Positions 34,780 to 44,200 of a DNA stretch of 64,000 nucleotides are shown here, piece after piece; position 1 is the first letter of the stretch; each line of letters begins with the position of its first letter. The position numbers and the translations under genes were made by a program. Below the pieces are notes generated by a model, which worked only from the letters and a program-made list of their open reading frames with translations, did not search any database and was not told where the DNA came from. The DNA comes from Vreelandella titanicae BH1 (GTDB lineage Bacteria; Pseudomonadota; Gammaproteobacteria; Pseudomonadales; Halomonadaceae). The DNA lies in assembly GCF_000336575.1 (NCBI RefSeq), contig NZ_AOPO01000013.1:62001-126000 (forward strand), in the 5' to 3' direction.

Positions 34780-36243
34780 ATGACCTCTTCTAGGCAACCT
34801 CGCACCCAATGGCTAGGCCGCTGGGGGTTTATGTTGGCGGCCACCGGTTCGGCGGTGGGGCTAGGCAATATCTGGAAATTCCCCTACATGACTGGGGAGT
34901 TTGGCGGCGGCGCCTTCGTGCTGGTCTATCTAACGTGCATCTTTGCCGTGGGTGTGCCGGTGATGATGGTCGAAATCGCGTTTGGTCGGCGGGGACGTGG
35001 TAGCCCGGTGGATGCCATACGGCGCGTGGTCAATGAGTCTGGCCGTTCATCGGCCTGGTCGTTGATTGGTTGGATGGCCATGCTCTGCGGCTTTATGATC
35101 CTGTCGTTTTACGTGGTGGTGGCGGGCTGGTCGTTCTCGTATCTGTGGAAGATGCTGACCGGGGGGCTCGCGGGCAGCAGCGTTGATGAGATGGCCGCTG
35201 TGTTCGGGGCCAATAACGCCAATCCGCTGAACCTCGGTTTCTGGAGCACCCTGGTTACGCTGGCCACCATGTTGATCGTGGGTAAAGGCGTGCAGCAGGG
35301 AATCGAGAAGAGCGTTAGCTGGATGATGCCGGGGCTGGTGATCATGCTGGTGGTGTTGATTGGCTTTGGTATGTTTTCCGGTGGCTTTGGCGCTGCGGTT
35401 AACTTTCTGTTCTCCTTCAATGCGGGCAGCCTCTCTAGCGAAGGCCTTCTGGCAGCGCTGGGTCATGCGTTTTTCACCCTCTCGCTGGCCTCTGGGGCGA
35501 TTCTGACCTATGGCAGCTACTTGCCTAAAGACGCTTCTATTGGCCGCACCACGGTGAGTGTGGCGGTGGCGGATACCGTTGTTGCCTTGATGGCGGGGCT
35601 TGCGATCTTCCCGGTTATTTTCGCCAATGGCATGAACCCCGGCGAAGGCCCTGGGCTAATTTTTATGAGCCTGCCGTTGGCCTTCCAGGCGATGCCGCTG
35701 GGCACCCTGTTTGGCATTCTCTTCTTCCTGATGCTCTCTATGGCAGCGCTGACCTCTTCGATCTCTATGGTCGAAGCCACGGTTTCCTGGCTGTGCGACA
35801 ACAAAGGTATCTCGCGTTCGGCAGCCGCCTGGGGCACAGGTATTGTGCTGTGGTTGATTAGCACACTGGCGATGCTGTCGTTTAACCTGGGCGCGGATTG
35901 GACACTGGCCGGTAAGAACTTCTTTGACTGGCTGGATTATTTAACCTCGCGCTGGATGATGCCGTTGGGTGGTCTGGGCACGGTAGTGGTAGCGGGGTTT
36001 GTGCTGAAAAGCGAGACCTTCCGCGACGAGCTGGGGCTTGCCCCCTTGCCTTATGCGCTGTGGCTGACCATGGTGCGCTACGTTAGCCCGCTGGGCATTG
36101 TGGTGATTTTTGTCGACGCGCTGGGCGTTTATCAGGTCTCGTTTGCGGCTCACTGGCCCTGGTTGCTGGGGATTCTGTTTACCATGGTCGCGCTTGGAGA
36201 AACCTTAAGCCCGCGGCTGCGTACTGCGCTTAGGGCTGGTTAA
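34780..36243 (+). CDS. NSS-family sodium-dependent transporter
   Basis: 487 residues, 11-12 hydrophobic segments. The first helix has the neurotransmitter:sodium symporter signature GSAVGLGNIWKFPYMTGEFGGGAFVLVYL (sodium and substrate site). Helix 6 region TLSLASGAILTYGSYLP and helix 8 region MLSMAALTSSISMVE complete the binding site. These proteins import amino acids such as tryptophan, tyrosine or branched-chain ones; which one is not clear. The 3' end overlaps the convergent umuC by 4 bases. Confidence 0.94.
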   Translation: MTSSRQPRTQWLGRWGFMLAATGSAVGLGNIWKFPYMTGEFGGGAFVLVYLTCIFAVGVPVMMVEIAFGRRGRGSPVDAIRRVVNESGRSSAWSLIGWMAMLCGFMILSFYVVVAGWSFSYLWKMLTGGLAGSSVDEMAAVFGANNANPLNLGFWSTLVTLATMLIVGKGVQQGIEKSVSWMMPGLVIMLVVLIGFGMFSGGFGAAVNFLFSFNAGSLSSEGLLAALGHAFFTLSLASGAILTYGSYLPKDASIGRTTVSVAVADTVVALMAGLAIFPVIFANGMNPGEGPGLIFMSLPLAFQAMPLGTLFGILFFLMLSMAALTSSISMVEATVSWLCDNKGISRSAAAWGTGIVLWLISTLAMLSFNLGADWTLAGKNFFDWLDYLTSRWMMPLGGLGTVVVAGFVLKSETFRDELGLAPLPYALWLTMVRYVSPLGIVVIFVDALGVYQVSFAAHWPWLLGILFTMVALGETLSPRLRTALRAG

Positions 36244-37568
36244 CGCCTGCTTTTTTTTTGCTTCTCTTTCTGCTTTGCCTCGGCGGCGGCGACTGCGCCG
36301 GGGTGAGTGCCCACTTTCATCAACTCGTCCCAGCGCGTGGTATAGCGGTCTGAGCGGTGGGCGCAGCGCAGTTGCCAAGCAGCAGGGGCATCCGTCATAC
36401 CAAAGCTGATAGTGCCTTGCCCCATGCGCTGGTTGATCTGATCCACGGTTGCCATTAAAAACGGATGGCGATCACGGACTGGCGGATGCAGCAGCGAAAG
36501 CTGGTGCTGCTCTGCATCCACTAAATCCAGCAGCATCACGCCAGCTTTCATGAACTGGTAGCGGGGGCGATGAATCTGCTCAAGGCCTTGGCGTACGGCA
36601 TCAAGGATCACCCGGGTATCGTCGCTGGGTGAGGGCAGGGCGATCAGCGCCTGCGGGAAGTATTGCAACTGATCGCGGCGATGACGGTTAGTGTTGAGAA
36701 ATACCATCACCGCACGAGCTAAGCTACGTTGCTCGCGAAGTTTTTCAGCGCTGCGCTGGGCGTGGCGCCGCAGTGCATTATGTACTTCTGCAAAAACGCC
36801 GGTGGGCTGGCCGAAAGAGCGCGAGGTCATAATGCGTTGGCGCGGTTGATCCAGGGCGTTCATCTCCATACAAGGCGTGCCACGCAGCTCGAGCGCGGTG
36901 CGCGCCAGCACCACAGAGAAGCGCTTGCGCAACTGCTTGTCGTCGCTTTGACGCAAGTCCCAAGCGGTGGTCACGCCGCCAATCGCTAAGCGCCCGGCAA
37001 GCCGATGGCCGACGCCCCACACGCTGCCCACCTGCGTACGTTTGAGCAGCGCCTGCGTCGTGTGATCTTGTCCATTAAGCAGGCAAACGCCTTGGTAATG
37101 TGGGTCTTGCTTGGCAAGGTGATTGGCTAATTTGGCGAGCGTGTGGGTGGGTGCCAGCCCAACACACACCGGTAACCCTAAATGGCGGCGAATACGATGG
37201 TGCAATTCTCGCCCCAGCCTCTCACACTGCTCTGTGGTTAATCCTTCCAGGTAGACGAACATTTCATCTATTGAGTAGGGCGCAATTGCAGGGCAGGCAT
37301 CGCGTAGTAGTTGGGTCAGCCGTGCCGACATATCTCCGTAGAGTTCATAGTTAGACGACAGCAGGTGGATCTCGCCGCGCTGACGCATTTCTTCAAGCTT
37401 GAAGGCTGGCGCACCCATAGGGATACCCAGCGCTTTTAACTCGGCGGAGCGGGCGATGACACAGCCGTCGTTGTTCGACATTACCCCCACGGGCCTACCT
37501 TCCAGCTTGGGCTGAAAAACCCGCTCGCAGCTGACGTAGAAGTTGTTGGCATCGACTAGACCGATCAT
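36240..37568 (-). CDS. umuC: DNA polymerase V subunit UmuC
   Basis: 442 residues, complete. Begins MIGLVDANNFYVSCERVF, with the palm motifs SNNDGCVIARSAELKALG and APYSIDEMFVYLEG, the helix-hairpin-helix VGSVWGVGHRLAGRL and the little finger region MTSRSFGQ. The start at 37568 overlaps the umuD stop as ATGA; an in-frame codon 13 residues upstream is not the start. Error-prone lesion bypass in complex with processed UmuD. A second, divergent umuC lies at the left edge of the window. Confidence 0.96.
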   Translation of the reverse strand: MIGLVDANNFYVSCERVFQPKLEGRPVGVMSNNDGCVIARSAELKALGIPMGAPAFKLEEMRQRGEIHLLSSNYELYGDMSARLTQLLRDACPAIAPYSIDEMFVYLEGLTTEQCERLGRELHHRIRRHLGLPVCVGLAPTHTLAKLANHLAKQDPHYQGVCLLNGQDHTTQALLKRTQVGSVWGVGHRLAGRLAIGGVTTAWDLRQSDDKQLRKRFSVVLARTALELRGTPCMEMNALDQPRQRIMTSRSFGQPTGVFAEVHNALRRHAQRSAEKLREQRSLARAVMVFLNTNRHRRDQLQYFPQALIALPSPSDDTRVILDAVRQGLEQIHRPRYQFMKAGVMLLDLVDAEQHQLSLLHPPVRDRHPFLMATVDQINQRMGQGTISFGMTDAPAAWQLRCAHRSDRYTTRWDELMKVGTHPGAVAAAEAKQKEKQKKSRR

Positions 37569-37996
37569 CGCAAGTACTCGTGCACGACGGCGCGCACTAC
37601 CCCCCATAGCTGGCAGTCGCTGCCTTCAAGTGGCAGTGGCGGATAGTTAGGATGTGTTGAGCACAGGTGCGGCGTTCCCCGATAGAGCGCATAGCGTTTA
37701 ATTAGCGCCTCGCCCTCTAGCATAGCGACCAGAATATGTCCCAGTTGCGGTTCAATACTGCGATCAACCACCAGCAAATCACCCTCAAAAATTCCCCAAC
37801 CCTCCATGCTGTCGCCGGTGGCGGTGACATAAAACGTCTCAGTAGGGTTTTTAACCAGCCGTGTGTTGAGATCCAGCGTGCATGGCTCGTAATCCTGGGC
37901 TGGCGAAGGAAAGCCACTAAAACCAGCGCGGCCACAAGGCTGCGGCTGAGAGGTTAACGGCAAGGCAGGGGTAAAGTGAGAAGACTGGCCCGGCAT
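37565..37996 (-). CDS. umuD: UmuD, self-cleaving polymerase V subunit
   Basis: 143 residues from ATG 37996 (AGGA 8 bases upstream; another ATG at 38005 is possible). Catalytic pair S63 in TGDSMEG and K100 in EALIKRY. The cleavage region FSGFPSPAQDY corresponds to the Cys-Gly site of E. coli, here Ser-Gly. RecA-stimulated self-cleavage produces UmuD'. Forms a two-gene operon with umuC and is preceded by a LexA box, so induced by DNA damage. Confidence 0.95.
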   Translation of the reverse strand: MPGQSSHFTPALPLTSQPQPCGRAGFSGFPSPAQDYEPCTLDLNTRLVKNPTETFYVTATGDSMEGWGIFEGDLLVVDRSIEPQLGHILVAMLEGEALIKRYALYRGTPHLCSTHPNYPPLPLEGSDCQLWGVVRAVVHEYLR

Positions 37997-38019
37997 CGTC
38001 GGCATCCTGGTGCTTAAAA

Positions 38020-38039
38020 TATTGTATAAATATACAGTA
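38020..38039 (-). promoter_or_regulatory. LexA (SOS) box of umuDC
   Basis: TATTGTATAAATATACAGTA on the plus strand, TACTGTATATTTATACAATA on the minus strand. CTGT-N8-ACAA against the consensus CTGT-N8-ACAG: one mismatch, with AT-rich centre. It lies 24 bases upstream of the umuD start. Confidence 0.88.
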
Positions 38040-38239
38040 TTTTGCATGGCGAAGGAAAACGCAAATTGACGCCCCCTGAGATCGCTTCATTGTGTTCGCG
38101 ATGACACTTTCTCTGTCATTACATGAATCACGCTCATGCAAGACCTGACGAGGATGCGATGAAAGTCGCGTCAGGCTGCGTTATGATAGCGCCCTCGCTT
38201 CTTCCATGATGACCCTTTCTCGTTACGAGGTTCCCGCCG

Positions 38240-39505
38240 ATGTTCAGCCGCGATATGACAATTGCCGGATTTGATGATGTGCTGTTTGATGCCATGCAGA
38301 AAGAAGTGGAGCGCCAAGAGGCCCACATCGAACTGATCGCTTCCGAAAACTACGCCAGCCCCCGCGTACTCGAAGCTCAGGGCAGCCAGCTGACCAATAA
38401 ATACGCTGAGGGCTACCCCGGTAAGCGCTACTACGGCGGCTGTGAGTTCGTCGATATCGCTGAAAACCTGGCCATTGATTACGCCAAAGAGCTGTTCGGC
38501 GCCACCTACGTGAACGTTCAGCCCCACTCAGGCTCGCAAGCCAACAGCGCGGTGTTCCAAGCGCTGGTTAAGCCAGGCGATACCATTTTAGGTATGAGCC
38601 TGGATGCGGGCGGCCACCTGACCCACGGTGCCAAGCCTAATTTTTCTGGCAAACACTACAACGCCATTCAGTACGGTCTGGATGAGCAGGGGTTAATTGA
38701 TTACGATCAAGTGGCCCAGCTTGCTCGCGAGCACAAGCCCAAAATGATCATCGCCGGCTTCTCAGCCTATTCACAAATTGTTGATTGGGCCAAGTTCCGT
38801 GAAATCGCCGATGAAGTAGGCGCTTACTTACTCGTTGATATGGCCCACGTCTCTGGTCTGGTCGCGGCAGGCGTATACCCCAGCCCCTTGCCCCATGCCC
38901 ATGTGGTCACCTCCACCACCCACAAAACCCTACGCGGCCCCCGCAGTGGCGTGATTCTCTCAGCGGAAAACGACGCTGATATCGAGAAGAAGCTACAGTC
39001 AGCGGTTTTCCCCGGCGGCCAGGGTGGCCCCTTGATGCACGTAATCGCCGCCAAAGCGATCTGCTTCAAAGAGGCTATGGAGCCCGAGTTCAAAACCTAC
39101 CAGCAGCAGGTAGTTAAGAACGCTCAGGCAATGGCCAAGGTGTTTATCGATCGCGGTTACGACATCGTCTCTGGTGGTACCGAAGACCACCTCTTCCTGC
39201 TTTCGCTGATCAAGCAGGGCGTAACGGGCAAAGATGCCGATGCTGCTTTGGGGCGTGCTCATATCACCGTGAACAAGAACGCTGTTCCTAACGACCCGCA
39301 AAGCCCGTTTGTCACCTCTGGCCTGCGTATTGGCACCCCAGCGGTGACCACGCGCGGTTTCAGTGAACAAGAGTGTAGTACGTTGGCAGGTTGGATCTGT
39401 GACATTCTGGACGTACTGGCCAAGGGTGAAGACACCAGCGCCATCGAAACCCAGGTGTTGGATAAAGTGGCCGAGGTTTGTGCGCGGCTTCCGGTTTATA
39501 AATAA
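38240..39505 (+). CDS. glyA: Serine hydroxymethyltransferase
   Basis: 421 residues, normal length. Converts serine and tetrahydrofolate to glycine and methylene-tetrahydrofolate; cytoplasmic, PLP-dependent. HIELIASENYASPRVLEAQGSQLTNKYAEGYPGKRYYGG is near-invariant in the family, and the PLP lysine is K229 in STTHKTLRGPRSG. GAGG lies 9 bases before the ATG. The 5' leader carries a CCTGACG / CGTCAGG hairpin (38144-38175). No purine or MetR box could be assigned. A terminator follows at 39541. Confidence 0.98.
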   Translation: MFSRDMTIAGFDDVLFDAMQKEVERQEAHIELIASENYASPRVLEAQGSQLTNKYAEGYPGKRYYGGCEFVDIAENLAIDYAKELFGATYVNVQPHSGSQANSAVFQALVKPGDTILGMSLDAGGHLTHGAKPNFSGKHYNAIQYGLDEQGLIDYDQVAQLAREHKPKMIIAGFSAYSQIVDWAKFREIADEVGAYLLVDMAHVSGLVAAGVYPSPLPHAHVVTSTTHKTLRGPRSGVILSAENDADIEKKLQSAVFPGGQGGPLMHVIAAKAICFKEAMEPEFKTYQQQVVKNAQAMAKVFIDRGYDIVSGGTEDHLFLLSLIKQGVTGKDADAALGRAHITVNKNAVPNDPQSPFVTSGLRIGTPAVTTRGFSEQECSTLAGWICDILDVLAKGEDTSAIETQVLDKVAEVCARLPVYK

Positions 39506-39540
39506 GCAGCTGTAACCATTCTCCTTGGCGAAGGATAGCC

Positions 39541-39580
39541 ACAAAGAACGGGCGGCCCATTAGGGTCGCCCGTTCTTTGT
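39541..39580 (+). terminator. Strong terminator between glyA and the convergent mutase gene
   Basis: ACAAAGAACGGGCG / CGCCCGTTCTTTGT, a 14-base stem, plus CCC/GGG pairs inside. It can act on both strands: glyA ends 36 bases before it, and the mutase gene ends 33 bases after it. Confidence 0.85.
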
Positions 39581-39612
39581 TAGTGCTCTGTTCTTTGCTA
39601 AGAGTAAGGCCC

Positions 39613-41046
39613 CTAGTTCAGCTTTTCGAGAGCGGCCAAGCTCTGTTTTACCAGTGCCGATGCGTCTGCTTGTGAAGCAGATTCGCTATAGCAGCGCAGC
39701 TCCGGTGCATTGCCAGAGGGGCGAAGGTGCACGATATCGCCATTTTCAAGCGTGGCTCTCAAGCCATCAGTGCTATTGACTGCTGAAATGCCAGCTTGTA
39801 AACCTAATGTTTGCTGCATCAGTTCAGGTGAGGTTTGCCATTCGGTCAGCAACGCATGGCTTTTCTCCGTGGCGAAATCCTTGAGTCGGTCGCTTGCCGT
39901 ATAGCGGGCAGGTAAGTCAGCGATTAGCTGCGAGAGGTTAATCCCGCGTTGGGCGGCCATCACCATCAAAGTAAGGGCGGGGAGCAGCGCATCGCGGGTG
40001 GGTAGGGCGGCTAATTGACGGCCATCACTCTCCAATCTGCTTCCCAATAGAAAACCACCGTTGGCTTCAAACCCAGCCACTCGCGTAAACCGCTTACTGA
40101 GCTTAGCCATACTGTCCAATACATACGGTGAACCAATGCGCGTGCGCTCAACTAGCTGGAAGGCACCGCAGGCTTCTATCGCTGTATTGCAGCTTACCGG
40201 CACAGCCAGCGCTTCGATTCCCAATGCACGGGCGCAGAGTAACCCGACAATATCACCACGCTGCCACGTACCCGTTTCATCTCCAAGCAACGGTCGATCT
40301 CCATCGCCATCGGTAGAAAACAGGGCTTGTAGTTGGTGTTGGTTTGCCCAGGCACGCCCTTGAGCCTGATCCTCGTCGCTAACGGCCTCGGTATCTACAG
40401 GCACAAAGGCTTCGCTGCGGCCTAGTACCACTACATCCGCACCTAACTCGCTCAAAATATGCGCATTCAAATCGCGCCCTGCGGCCGAGTGTTGGTACAA
40501 GCCTACCCGCCAACCTTTCAATGGCTCACCTGGAAACCAGGTGGTGAAGCGCTCTGAGTAGGCCTGATTAGCGGCTTCAGAAACCTCCCCGCGCACTGGC
40601 GCGGGGAGGGTAGGCATAGCCGCCTCAGCATTAAGAATAGCGGTTTCATCAGCTTTGGTAATCTCGCCATCAGGGCGGTAAAACTTGATGCCGTTACGGT
40701 TAAACGGTATATGGCTGCCGGTAATCATGATGCAAGGTATGCCATCCGCCATTGTCTTTAACGCCAGGGCAGGCGTAGGCAGTACGCCATAGTCATTGAC
40801 CTTCACTCCTAGCGTATGGGCCGCACTGGTACAGGCGGCTGCCATCGCCGGGCTGCTGGGGCGGCGATCCATACCTAGCGCAATACGTTCTACTGGAAAA
40901 GAGTCCCGCATGGCGGTAATAAATGCCACGGTGAAAGCTGCACATACTTCATCGGTAAACTGTTCAACCAGCCCTCGTGCGCCGCTGGTACCAAAAGCAA
41001 TGCCGCTGTCATGAATAATAGCAGTAGTGGAACGTACTGAACTCAA
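39613..41046 (-). CDS. Phosphomannomutase/phosphoglucomutase family protein
   Basis: 477 residues. Alpha-D-phosphohexomutase fold. The N-terminal DSGIAFGTSGARGLVEQFTDE loop precedes the phosphoserine motif, here ITGSHIPFNRNGIKF rather than the common TASHNP. The metal site is STDGDGDRPLLGD, and the sugar-binding region is GFEANGGFLLG. The C-terminal phosphate site is LRPSGNAPELRCYSES. Likely interconverts mannose-6- and mannose-1-phosphate, which would supply the ManC enzyme at 57723-59162 with substrate, though glucose phosphates are possible. Single gene. Confidence 0.92.
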   Translation of the reverse strand: MSSVRSTTAIIHDSGIAFGTSGARGLVEQFTDEVCAAFTVAFITAMRDSFPVERIALGMDRRPSSPAMAAACTSAAHTLGVKVNDYGVLPTPALALKTMADGIPCIMITGSHIPFNRNGIKFYRPDGEITKADETAILNAEAAMPTLPAPVRGEVSEAANQAYSERFTTWFPGEPLKGWRVGLYQHSAAGRDLNAHILSELGADVVVLGRSEAFVPVDTEAVSDEDQAQGRAWANQHQLQALFSTDGDGDRPLLGDETGTWQRGDIVGLLCARALGIEALAVPVSCNTAIEACGAFQLVERTRIGSPYVLDSMAKLSKRFTRVAGFEANGGFLLGSRLESDGRQLAALPTRDALLPALTLMVMAAQRGINLSQLIADLPARYTASDRLKDFATEKSHALLTEWQTSPELMQQTLGLQAGISAVNSTDGLRATLENGDIVHLRPSGNAPELRCYSESASQADASALVKQSLAALEKLN

Positions 41047-41153
41047 TGTATTTCTCCTGAAAAAAGTGCTTGCGGTGAGTTTAACACCCTAGGCGGGAAG
41101 CGCTACGGGGCGCTTTGAGCGCTGAAGCGATCAGGGGTAATGGCTAGTAAGAC

Positions 41154-41182
41154 AAAAAATGGCCCCCGCAAGCGGAGGCCAT
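41154..41182 (-). terminator. Terminator of the secreted nuclease gene
   Basis: On the minus strand ATGGCCTCCGC-TT-GCGGGGGCCAT followed by TTTTTTG, 22 bases past the stop of the nuclease gene. One G-T pair in the stem. Confidence 0.88.
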
Positions 41183-41203
41183 CTCAAAAGGTAGTACGTT
41201 TAA

Positions 41204-44200
41204 TTAAGCTTCAGCTAGGCCTAAGTTCAGGCCTACTAAGATAGGATCGTGGTCTGAACTACGGAACGCATCATCGGCGTATAGGTTGTCATCCTGACGA
41301 TCATTAGTGAAGTCGGTGTTGTAATCCAATGCCGATGCTTCATCCGCATTGATATGCCAAGTCGTGGTGCCCGTGACCTGTGTTGCGAGCGTTTCACTGG
41401 CTAACGCATGATCCAACGAACCCCAGAATCCATCAAAGACATAGCTGTAATCATCGTCCTGAAAGGTATAGCCCGCATCGGTCAGGGTCATGATGGGGTC
41501 TTCCATGGCATAAGAGTTCAAGTCACCAAGAATCAGCACGTCGCTGTCATTGCTACCGGTGGGGTTGGTGGATAGCCATTCAAGCAATTCCTCCGCGGCC
41601 TCGACCCGTGTGGGGTTGTTGTTGGCCTGTCCGTCGCCGATAGCGTCTTCACCATTGACGACACTGCCTTTGGATTTAAAGTGGTTAACCACCACCGAAA
41701 AGGTTTCACCATTACTATCTTCAAAGGTTTGCATCACCGGTGCACGGTTTGCAGTGGCGAAAGCTCCATCGGTTTTAGTGGCTGCAGCGCCAGTAGGTGT
41801 CACCGCCTGACTATTGTAGATGACCCCAACCGCAATGGCATCATCCCCAGGGCTAGTGGTGTTGCCATTCCCATCTTCGGGGACGCTGTAAGCCCAAGTG
41901 ACATCCTGAATGTTTTTATCCTGCACATCTGCATTCAGCGCATCAACCAACGTTGCAATGGCGCTATCGTCACCATAACCGTTGTTCTCGATTTCCATGA
42001 GCCCCACCACATCAGCACCGCTGGTATTAATTGCCTCAACGATTTTGGCTTCCTGACGGGCAAACTCTTCAGCATTATTGGCGCCGCGTGGATCATGCAG
42101 AGTGCCATTTAAGGTCTCTGTTTTGTTGCCGTTTTCATCCAGTGTAGTGAAGTAGTTCAATACATTGAAAGAGGCCACTGTAATATCGGCATCACCCAGA
42201 GCATCTGTATCAGGTGTTGCCGGACGCTCAGCGCCGGTAAAGTCCAGGCCTTCGACGTTTTGGACTTTCCACTCTTCGAAGTTGTAATCAAGCACGCCTT
42301 CGAGAGTCTGAAGCTCATCTCCACCGCGCAGCGGGTTAGAACCAGAAAGCTCCTCACCGTTACGACCATAAATAATCGGATCAGCGTTTTGTGCCGAATT
42401 CGCATCATCGATTTTAATGGTGCGTGCCTCGGCGTCGTCAAGCCAAGCGCTATAGCCTGCCACATCAGGCTCGTTGACTTCCGTGAACTGCTCTAAGCGG
42501 CCCCCTGATGCAAGCGTAACTTCGCCGTAACGGCCCAGCTCGTAAAGCTCAGTGACCACCAACGGCTCACCGTCCAGCGCTTCAATGGCTACGCGCATAC
42601 CTTCAAAGGCTTCCAGGCCTTGTTTGTCGGTAAACGGCATGATGATTCGCTGGCTTTCAGGCAAAGGCACATCGTTAGCCAGCACCTCAAGGCTGTTGCG
42701 TTCGGCAGTTAACTGCGTTTTCTCGAAATACTCTGAGACCTCGCCGCTAATGCGAATTTGATCACCGGCAGTGAGCTGCTCCAGCCAATCGCCACTACCG
42801 CTACCCGCGTACACAAAAATACCTTCTGACGTCTCGGCATTATTGTCGTTATCGCTATCTTCCTCTTGCAGGAAGAAGCCATCCAAACCAGGCGCTACCA
42901 TAGTGACGATGGCTTCAAGCGTAACGTTTTCACCCTCTAAAGTGCTACTGCTCGAGTCACCCTGTACTGCAGAAATCAGCGTAATATCTACCTGGGGCTG
43001 ATTAGCTAGCCCAGGTGACGCTACGGCGGGTACATCACTACCATCACCGCCCAGTGCATCAGAGCTAATCGCCCCCTCAGTATCAGTGGTGGTGAATTTG
43101 CCTAAATTCACATCCCAGGAAGCGGCGTCAAACCCGTCGGTATCTGGGTAGGCTTCCATTGCCACCTGGTTGCCATCAACACGTGGGTCACCTTGCCACA
43201 GCGTTACGGCATCGCCGCCACCGCCCAGGCCAGAAGCATTCTCGGCATAACCGATTTTCAAGGCATCGATATTATCCAGGTTGCTCCACGCTGAACGGAA
43301 TTCCGCAACTGATTCGGCATCGCCATCGACCATAATAATCGCTGATTCACCAGGAGCCAGCGAGCTTAGCCCCTTAATTTCTATAGCATCTATGGGATCG
43401 GCACTGTCATCATCGTAGTAAAGCGGCATATTGCTGAAATCAAGCGCTTCAGACGAACGGTTGGTTACTTCAAACCAATCAGCGGTGACGTCAGAACCGC
43501 TTTGGCCCGACCATATCTCGGTGATGGCTAAACCAATATCGCGCTCGCCCGGCACATAAGGAGCTTCCATCGTGCCCACATGAAAGTCAGTGGTGGCATT
43601 GGTGGGTAATTCAGCGTACTCAAATGACCAATTTTCAGGGTTGCCAACGGCGCTTAATAGCTCCTCCGCCGTGCCGAAGCCATTACCGGTAAAGGCGGCG
43701 TTGCGTGCGCTGCCAACGGCAACCGCCGTGACACCCTCTTCAAGGCCAGGCGGCAGGGCAGAATTATTAGAGGAGTCAGCAGTTTCCTGCCACGCATCGC
43801 TGTTGGTTTGAGCCGCGTAGATAAATGTTGGGTCGCTAGCCTCGCCGACGAAAGCAAGTACTTGGTCACCGCTGACCGAAAGATTAAACCCGTTATTACC
43901 CACCTCGCTGCTGTTAGCAGTAGTGAATTGCGGAGAATCCGCAGTGTAAGTAACAACCGTGCCTGCAGGTACGCCGCCTTCAGGCGCAGTCCACTGAACG
44001 GCGCCTTCGCTGGCACGGAAGCCATCGCCTGCCCAGCCTGAGTCAGTAAAGGTAATTTCCGCACCTTCGCTGATACCCTTCAATGCTACGAACTGGAAGG
44101 ATTTTTCGCTACCACTGACCGCAGTAATCGCAATGTCACCGGCCTGAGGTGCAAAATCAGGCAGGTTGAACTCAATGTCTGTGCTCACAAAGCGCTGCTG

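Noticed and set aside
35047..35466. Minus-strand frame of 139 codons inside the NSS transporter gene
   Set aside because: Histidine- and glutamine-rich translation typical of an antisense shadow of a membrane protein gene.
38048..38239. Riboswitch in the glyA leader
   Set aside because: One simple hairpin is present, but the tandem glycine aptamer or other known riboswitch cores could not be recognised.
43654..44064. 136-codon frame inside the nuclease gene
   Set aside because: Same-strand out-of-frame shadow of the 1531-residue protein; no start signal.
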